Positions 12,919 through 21,900 of a stretch of 64,000 bases of DNA are shown here, piece after piece. The notes beneath the pieces were generated by a model. It had not been told where the DNA came from and ran no database searches. It worked only from the letters and a program-made list of their open reading frames with translations. The position numbers and the translations under genes are program-made. Within the stretch, counting starts at the first letter, position 1. Each line of letters opens with the position of its first letter. The DNA is from Sorex araneus (Eukaryota > Chordata > Mammalia > Eulipotyphla > Soricidae), in contig NC_073304.1 in assembly GCF_027595985.1 (NCBI RefSeq), forward strand, positions 214,798,500-214,862,499. The letters run 5' to 3'.

Positions 12919-15900
12919 CAGAGGAGTATTTTGATGGGCTTAATGTTTCAGTTTTGCAAGATGAAAAACTTTCAGAGATGGGCTGTACAACTCTGTGTGT
13001 ATGATTACCACTTCTGCACTGCCAACTTGGAGATAGCTGGGGCCAGCGTTAGTACCAGAGGTAACGCGTTTGCCTTGCACAAGGCCAACCCCAGTTGGAT
13101 CCAGCACTGTGTGGATCCCTGAGTAAGGTGCCATATGTATATGGTACCACAAGGAGTGAGCTCGGCACACAGAGTCAGGTGTGAGCCCTGAGTACTGCTG
13201 GGTGTGCCCCCCTCCAAAAAAAATTTGGTAAAGATGGTAAGATTTCTCTTTATCTTACGTTGTGATTTCCTTTTATTCTTTTTTTTTCTTTTTGGTGTGG
13301 GGCATACCTGGCGGTTCTCAGACCTTACCCCTGGCTCTGCACTCAAGGTGGGCTGGGGGGACCATTTGGGGTGCCAGGGATCAAACCCTTACCCACTGTA
13401 CTCTGGCTCCATGTAGTGTTTTTCTTTAAAAAACAAGCAAACGGGGCTGGAGCGATAGCACAGTGGTGTTTGCCTTGCACATGATTGACCTGGGTTCTAT
13501 TCCCAGCATCCCATATGGTCTGCTGAGTACCACCAGGGGTAATTCCTGAGTGCAGAGCCAGGAGTAACCCCCTGAGCATCTCTGGGTGTGACCGAAAAAG
13601 CAAAAAAAAAAAAAACAACACAACTATATCTGTGCAAAAGAGACTGCTTTGGGAATCTGACTGCCTCTATTTGGATCCTGGATTCTCCTTTTAATATATA
13701 TAACAAGATGTGGCCCAACCTCTTCCCCCCAGATGAATTAATTTGTCAATTTAGATTTGAAAAAGAAAGTGGGATGATAAATGGAATTGGGGCAAATGTG
13801 CAGCAACCTTTGAGGAGAACGAGAGTCATTAACAACAGCGCATGTTTCAGCCCTGCCTTCCCTGGGGAGGATGACTCCTTCCTCTGACCTTTAGCTGCCT
13901 TCAGGCCCTGCTGCTGGTTCTGTTGCCAGCTCAGGAGTTCATGGAGATGTGGGCTTGAGAAACTGGGGGAAAAGAGGAGGAGGAAGAGGAGAAGAAGAAG
14001 AAGAAAGCATATTTATGTCAATGATTATGTTGTTGAAATAAAATTATTGGAATAAAATACTTCTATTTTATTACGTTAATATAATAATTATCCCTGCTTC
14101 AAGTTAATAGTGTACAGCCTTAATTATAATGAAAACCATCATTATAGGGTGCTTGAGAGAGATAGTAAGGAGGGCGGGGTACTTGCCTTGCATGCAGCTG
14201 ATCCAGGTTTGATCCCCAGCACCCCATATGGTTCCTTGAGACCACCAGAACTAATCCCTGAGCACAATGCTAGGAGTAATCCTTGAGCTTAACAGGGTGT
14301 GACCCAAATCTCACCCCCAAAGTGAAAATTATTATAAGAATCATATTTGAGGAACTAGAGTGATAGGACATGGGGTAGGGCAGTTTCCTTGCATGTGGCA
14401 GATGCGAGTTGGATCCCTGGCACCACATGTGGTCCCTAGAGCCTGCCAGGAGCGACTCCTGAGTGCAGAGCCAGGAGTAAGCCCTGAGCACTGCCAAATG
14501 TGGTCCCAAAACAAACAAACAGATCAAAGGAGCCTAAACCACAGGATTCTCCCTGGAGCTCTGTCTGCTCCCCAGATCTCACTTGAGTGGATGAGGTTGT
14601 CTAAATAAATTCAGGGGATGGAATATCAGAAGAAAAAAAATGTCAGCTCATTGCTGATGTGCTAGTACTTCGATTTCTCATCTTCTTCCTAAACTACCTG
14701 GTACTGTTGAACTTGGAGAGTTCTCAAGCAGTTATTTCACGCATGCATTCAGTACTTAATATGGTACAGGCTTATAGAGTGTGGAGGTAGGGAGGCTGGG
14801 AGATGGTGGGGTGGATTGTGTTTTTGTGTTTTTGTCACACCTGGTGGTGCTCAAGGGCTTCTCCCTGCTCTGAGCTTGGGAATTGCTCCCAGTGGTCTCA
14901 GGGGAGTATGTGATATCTAGGACTCAAACCCTGGGCCCCCTTTGAGCTTTTCCCTGGCTTAGATAATATTTACTTGATCTCACTAAGAGTCAGAACAAAA
15001 CTACTATCCCTCTTCATCATTTACATTTTAAAAATCATTCTTTTGATGTCCCCACTAGCTAAATAATAACACTTTCCTTTTCTGGCTGATAAAATAATTT
15101 GTTTTCTGGGCCGGAGAGATTATACAGGGGGTTATGGCACTTGTTTTGCCCATGGCCATCCCTAGTTTGATCCCCGGGATCCCATAATACTGAGACCCAC
15201 TAGAGTGATCCCTGAGGACAGAGCCAGGAGTAAATCCAGAACACCACCAGGTGTGGCCCAATAATACACACAAAAATTGCTTATTTGGTTTATTTTTTAT
15301 CTTGATATCTCATTGTGGGCATATGCATTTTATGCAAGAGTCAGCTTGAGACCAGAGAGTACAGGATGTAAGGCCCCTGAGTAGCATGCAGCTGACCCTG
15401 GTTAAAATCCATGGCACTGGGGGCTGGAGCGATAGCACAGCAGGTAGGGCGTTTGCCTTGCATGCGGCCGACCCGGGTTCAAATCCCAGCATCCCATATG
15501 GTCCCCTGAGCACCGCCAGGGGTGATTCCTGAGTGCATGAGCCAGGAGTGACCCCTGTGCATTGCTGGGTGTGACCCAAAAAGCAAAAAAAAAAAATCAT
15601 GGCACCATATTTGATCTTGTGAGCACTCCCAGGGGTTGGTCCTGAACACAGAGCCAGGAATATTCCCTGAGCACTCCTGGGTGTGAAAAAGGGGGGCCAG
15701 CTTAAGATTTTGTTCTTTTCTCCATGGTTTATTTTCTTTTTTTTTTTTTTTTGCTTTTTGGGTCACACCTAGCGATGCACAGGGGTTACTCCTGGCTCTG
15801 CACTCAGGAATCACCCCTAGCCATGCTCAGGGGACCATATGGGATGCTGGGATTTGAACCCGGGTAGGCCGCGTGCAAGGCAAACGCCCTACCCGCTGTG

Positions 15901-18900
15901 CTATCTCTCCAGTCCCCATGGTTTATTTTCTATTTCACTGATTTCCACTTTAAGAAAAAAAATTTCATTATTTCTTTCCTTCCTTTCTCCTAGCTTTTTT
16001 TTTTTTTTACCCCTGTTACACCCAGAGATGTTTCAGGGATTATTCCTGACTCTGCATTCAGGGATTACTCATTATGGTGCTCAGGGAACCATATGGGAGG
16101 TTGGGGATCGAACCAGGGTCAGGGATATGCAAGGCAAGCACCCTACCTGCTGTACTATCATTCCAGCCCCCTTTCTTCTAGCTTTAAATTGAGCTTCATC
16201 ACTTTTTCCTAGTTTCTTAGAGTAGAACTACTAACACTTCCTTTTTGACTTTTTTTTTGGGGGGTGTCACACCTGGCAGTACTCAGAGGACCATAGGGGA
16301 TGCTGGGGATCAACCTGGGTTGGTCATGTGCAAGGCAGTCGCCCTATACTCTGTATGATCACTCCAGCCTCCTAAGACTTTCTTTCCAATATCAGAGTTA
16401 AGTTCTATAAATTTCCCTGAAAATGCTAGTTAGTCTGAAAGTCATAAATCTTGATATGTTGCATTTTTTATTATCCCTTTGCTTTTGAAACATTTTTTCC
16501 TTGTGATTTTTAATTTTTATTTTTGGGTCACACCCGGTGATGCACAGGGATTACTCCTGGCTCATGCACTCAGGACTTACTCCTGTTGGTGCTCAGGGGA
16601 CCATATGGGATGCCGGGAATCAAACCCGGGTCGGCTGCTTGCAAGGCAAACGCCTTACCCACTATGCTATCAATCCAGCCCCTTTCCTTGTGATTTTTGA
16701 TCCATGCGTTATCTAAAAGTGTTTAAGCCTTTTTGTTTGATTTTTGCTTTTTGGGCCACACCTGGTGATGCTCAGAGCTTATTCCTGGCTTAAATTCTAT
16801 TTTGTTTGATATTAATACAACCATTCTTCTGGGTAGGTTAAGCACTGGCAAAGTATAACTTTAAAAGAAACTTACAGGCTTGCTCTCAGAGGCCCATGTT
16901 CTCCCTTGAACGCAATCTTTGCTGGTTTTTTCCACTCTGCAGAAGCCCACGTTCTCTCTTGAACACTCCCTTTCTCTCCCCCTCAGGTCTTTTTAAGTAA
17001 ATTTCATTCAATAAAAAGAAAAAAAGAAACTTAAATTAATTTCCCCTTGTTATAGATCAAGAATACTTCTTTTGGGGCCACACCCTGAGGTGCTCAAGGG
17101 TATTCCTGGCTCTGTCCTCAGGACTGACTCCTGGTGGTGTCCAAAGGAGACTAATGGCTGCATGCAACTGTCTGACCTTACGCTCTCTCTCAGGTCCTCA
17201 AGGACATGTCTTAAAGGCCAACGTGAATAAGGCAATCAATTTTTTGGTGTGTGTGTGGGGGCACCTTTTGAGTCACACCAGGCAGTGCTCGGGGCAGGGG
17301 GGCGTTACTTTGACTCTGCACTAAGAAATTACTCCTGGAGGTGCTTGGGGGACCATATGGGATGCTGGGGATCAAACCCCGGCCAGCCGCATGCAAGGCA
17401 AACACCCTACACGCTATACTATAACTGCTGTATACTCTCTGCTTTCTTTCTTTTCTTCCAAAAAATGCCCAGGGGACTCAAGGGCACTCTAGCAATAGTC
17501 AGTTAAATGCTGCTTGGGGCACTTCTAGCTTAGTGCTGGATGTGGGGCCATGTGGTACCAGGGATCGAACTTGAGATCTCTGCTCTGTGGCCAGTGCTCT
17601 AGCTCCCAGTCATCTCCCAGCCCCAACCTCTGCCTTTTAATTGAAGTGTTAATTCTGATTTCGTTGAATTATTAATGTAAGTGAATGTAGGACTAGAATT
17701 TTGTTGTTTTCATGTTTTTTTTTTCTTTTTGAGTCACACCCGGCGATGCACAGGGGTTACTCCTGGCTCTGCACTCAGGAATTACCCCTGGTGGTGCTCA
17801 GGGGACCATATGGGATGCTGGGAATAGAACCCGGGTCAGCCGCATGCAAGGCAAATGCCCTACCCGCTGTGCTATTGCTCCAGTCCCTGTTGTTTTCATT
17901 TTTTTCCTTTTTTTTTTCTTGGTTCTTCTCTATCTTCTTTTGGGTTAATTGAAAATTGAAACTGATTTCCTCCCTCTAATTTTTCAGTTCTAACCTTTTG
18001 AAATTATTTTTAGTGATTGTTCTAGGGATTGCAGTATATGGCTTTAGTATTTCAGAATCTATTTAGAGATAATGTATTACTATACATAATATGTGTGTGT
18101 ATGTATGATTGAACGCAGAGCCTCATGTGTGAAGTATGTGCTCTACCACTGGCCCATTGTACTCAATTTTAAATACAGAAAATATATTTCCTCTTCTGAA
18201 CTAACATATAATGTAATGTTATAAATTTTGTTTTAAATAGTAGTAGTCTTTATAGGATATATTAAAATTTTATGTTAATTTATGGTAATACACGCACATA
18301 AATAATTATCTTCTGATGTTATTTCTCTTAAGCCTGAATAACAACCCTTGGTATTTATTGTAGTGTACATATATCTACTGATAATGAATTTTCTGTTTTT
18401 ACTTTCTGAAAATGTCTTTGGCCTTGATTTTGAAAGGTATTTTTATTGAACTTCACTGTATCACTGTCATCCTGTTCATCGATGTGTTCCAGCGGGCGCC
18501 AGGAACGTCTCCCAAATGTTGTTCCATTGTATTCTTCTTTATGAGTGAATAATCAGCCACATTAATTATATCTCCCTCTGTCTGTCAGGTTTCACTTTTC
18601 TCTGGTGTGTCCATCTGAATTTCTGCAAAGTCACTAAGATGTGCCTCGCTATTGTTTTATTTCTGTTGATGCTAGCAAGTATTCTTAAGTTTACCCATCA
18701 TGTAAATTAATGTCTTTCACCAAATTTGAGATGATAGTGATCATTATTTCTTCAAATATTTTTTCTGTGGCTGGAGAGATAGAATAGAGGTTAAGGCATT
18801 TGTCTGGCATGCAGCTGCCTCCCGTTCAAATCCATGGCACCACATATGGTCCTCTGAGCACCAGGGCTCACTCTTGAACACGGTGCAGGGTGTGGTCTGA

Positions 18901-21900
18901 ATTCTCCTCCAAAGTATTTTTCCTGCCTTATTTTTCTTCCTATTTCCCATTAGATTTATTTTTCTTTTTGGTCACACCCAGCGATGCTCAGGGGTTACTC
19001 CTGGCTTTGCACTCAGGAATTACTCCTGGCAGTGCTTGGGGGACCATATGGGATGCCGGGGATCGAACCCGGGTCAGCCGCATGCAAGGCAAACGCCCTA
19101 CCACTGTGCTATCGCTCCAGCCCCCTCCCATTAGATCTTTATGGCTATTCTAGGTACCTCCTATAGATAGACTCATACAATATTTGTCCTTTGTGTCTGA
19201 CATATTTTACTTAGTACGATGTTTTTAAAGTTCATTCATGTTATAGCATGTATTATATTTTTCTTCCTTTTTATGTCTGGGTAATATTGCATTGTATGTA
19301 TCTGCCACATTTTGTGTAATTGTTCTACTGGTGAACATCTGGGTTGTGTGCACATTTTGCCTACTGGGAACGTTGATGTACATAAAGCTTAAGGACCTCC
19401 CTAATAACTTATTTAGTACATATACCTAAGAATAAAATTGCGGGTCTGGAGAGATAGTACAGCAGGTAAGGTACTTGCCTTACACGGGCCAACCTGGGTT
19501 CAAACCCCAGCATCCCATATGGCCTCCTAAGCACCACCAGGAGAGATTCCTGAGTTCAAAGTCAGGAGAAACCCCTGAGCATTGCCAGTGTGCCCAGAAA
19601 CCAAAAAGCAAACCAAAGACAAAAATTTCTGGGCCATAGGGTATTTGCAATATTAGTTTCCCAACATTATTTCTAGACCAGAACGACTCTTCCAGTCTTC
19701 ATTCGCATCAGCAATGCACGAGAACCCCCACACCAATACTGAATCCAGCTCTTTCATTTTCTAGTCTAGTCACTGTGAAATAATGCCTGTTTCTCTGATG
19801 ACCTATCTCTGGTGTTTAAAACTTCAGGTTTGGGGCCAGAGAGATAGTGCAATGGACAGAGTGCTAACTTTGTATGCAGCCAACCCTGGTTCAATCCCTG
19901 GCACCACAAATAGCCTCCACCCGCATGCCCTGCCAGGAGTGATCTCTAGGTGCAGAGGTGGGAATAAGCCCTGAGCACTTCCAGATGTGGCCCCCAAACC
20001 AAATCAAAAACAAATCCCCAAACCTCAATTTTTGGTTCCCTTTGGGACCACATCTGACAGTGCTCAGGACTTACTCCTGGCTCTGAACTCAGGGATCACT
20101 CCTAGAGGGCTTTGGGGACATACCAGGTGCCAGGGATTAAACCCAATAGGTTGGCTATGTCCAAGGCAAATATCCTCCCTGCTGTACCATTGCTCTGGCC
20201 CCATCAAAACCTTGAGTTTAAAAGCCTCCAGAGATAACCTTTCATCAGCAGTATGGCAAAGCACAGTGGCTAGAACGGAAAGAAGAAAAAGGAAAAAGTG
20301 CCTGTTACAGAGGCAAGCTGAGGGCTGGAAGGGAAACTGGGGACACTGGTGGAGGGAAGTGGACACTGGTGAAGGGACTGGTGCTTGAACATTATACACC
20401 TGAAACTCTGTCATGAAAAACTTTGTAGCTTTGTGATTTAAGGTCACTGTCACTGTCATCCCATTGCTCATTGATTTGTTCGAGCGGGCACCAGTAACCT
20501 CTCATTGAGAGACTTATTGTTACTGTTTTTGTTTTTTTTTTGCTTTTTGGGTCACACCTGGCGATGCACAAGGGTCACTCCTGGCTCTGCACTCAGGAAT
20601 TACCCCTGGCGGTGCTCAGGGGACCATATGGGATGCTGGGAATCGAACCCGGGTCGGCCGCGTGCAAGGCAAACGCCCTACCCGCTGTGCTATCACTCCA
20701 GCCCCTAATTGTTACTGTTTTTGGCATATTCAATATGCATGGGTAGCTTGCCAGGCTCTGTCACGTGGGCTCGATACTATCGGTAGCTTGCCGGGCTCTC
20801 CGAGAGGGGCAGAGGAATCAAACTTGGGTCGGCCGCGTGAAAGGCGAACGCCCAACTGCTGTGCTATAGCTCCAGCCCTGTAATTTAAGGTGACTCAATA
20901 AATTAAAAAAATAAATAAAGTCATCCTCATGGACAACGAAAAATAAACAAATCAACAAATAACTTCTAGAGGACATTCAATGGACCATGACCTCCTCCTG
21001 CCTTAATATTGAATCAGTTTTTTTTTTTTTGCTTTTTTTTTGGGGGTCTCACCCGGCAATGCACAAGGGTTACTCCTGGCTTTTCACTCAGGAGTTACTC
21101 CTGGCGGTGCTCAGGGGACCATATGGGATGCTGGGGATCGAACCTGGGTCGGCCGCGTGCAAGGCAAACGCCCTACCCGCTGTGCTATCGCTCCAGCCCT
21201 TGAATCAGTTTTTTGGTTAGGTAGGAAACTACGCTGGTAGGGAAGAGGGATCCCTGTCACTTGGTGGCAATATGTCAGGGGTCGTCGCACCCTTAGTTGT
21301 GGATCGGGGAATTTCAATGACAGGGGTCCTGGGGCCACATTTGGCATATGGGGTGGTTCGGGGGATCATACTCAAAACCGAATCCCTGCGAGCCAGCTGC
21401 TCTTTCACAGAGTGCCATCCGTGGCTCCCCCAAACTCAGCTCTTGGTTTGTTTTCTTAGGTTGTGGGAGCCACAGCAGGTGGTGCTCAGTCAGTTATGGT
21501 GTGGGGAGCTACTAGAGCCACACCGGGAAGTGCTGGGGGTGGGGCGGGGAGAAGATGTGCAGTGCCAGAGATTGAAATTCAGAGCCTTGGGGCCAAGGAG
21601 ATAGTACAGGGAGGTGCAGGTGCTTAACCTTGCATCACCAGGAGTCATGAATGCCAGTTTGAATCTCCCACGCCATATATCATCCCCTGAGCACTGCTAG
21701 GGATCACTCATGCACACAGAGCTGGAAGCAGACCCTGAGCATTCCTGCGTGTGGTCCAAATATCCGAAAAGAAAGAAAAAAAAATTCAGGGCCTTGCACA
21801 TGTGCAGTTTGGACTCTGCCCGACCCCCATAATCTGTTTTCAACAAGAATGGCATGGGAGGGGCTGGAGCAATAGTACAGTGGTGAGGGCATTTGCCTTG

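Larger units (their letters stand above)
15690..19830 (-). mobile_element. Ancient LINE-1 relic, antisense, riddled with SINEs
   Basis: Between the SINEs, L1 ORF2/3' sequence can be followed in order on the minus strand. Landmarks: TTTATTTTCTATTTCACTGA near 15925, ATTATTTCTTTCCTTC near 15967, ATCCATGCGTTATCTAAAAG near 16700, TTGATATTAATACAACCATT near 16807, GTGATTGTTCTAGGGATTG near 18013, TTATTTCTTCAAATATTTTT near 18745, and the ORF2-end region with GGGTAATATTGCATTG near 19280. It is non-coding now. Confidence 0.75.
20248..20915 (+). mobile_element. Retroposon 3' end (probably L1) hosting nested insertions
   Basis: GGAAACTGGGGACACTGGTG, ACCTGAAACTCTGTCATGAA and, beyond the insertion, GTGACTCAATAAATTAAAAA read as one 3' terminus with an A-rich tail. 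A related copy lies at 39990-40125. I recall similar strings at L1 3' ends in several mammals. Confidence 0.6.
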
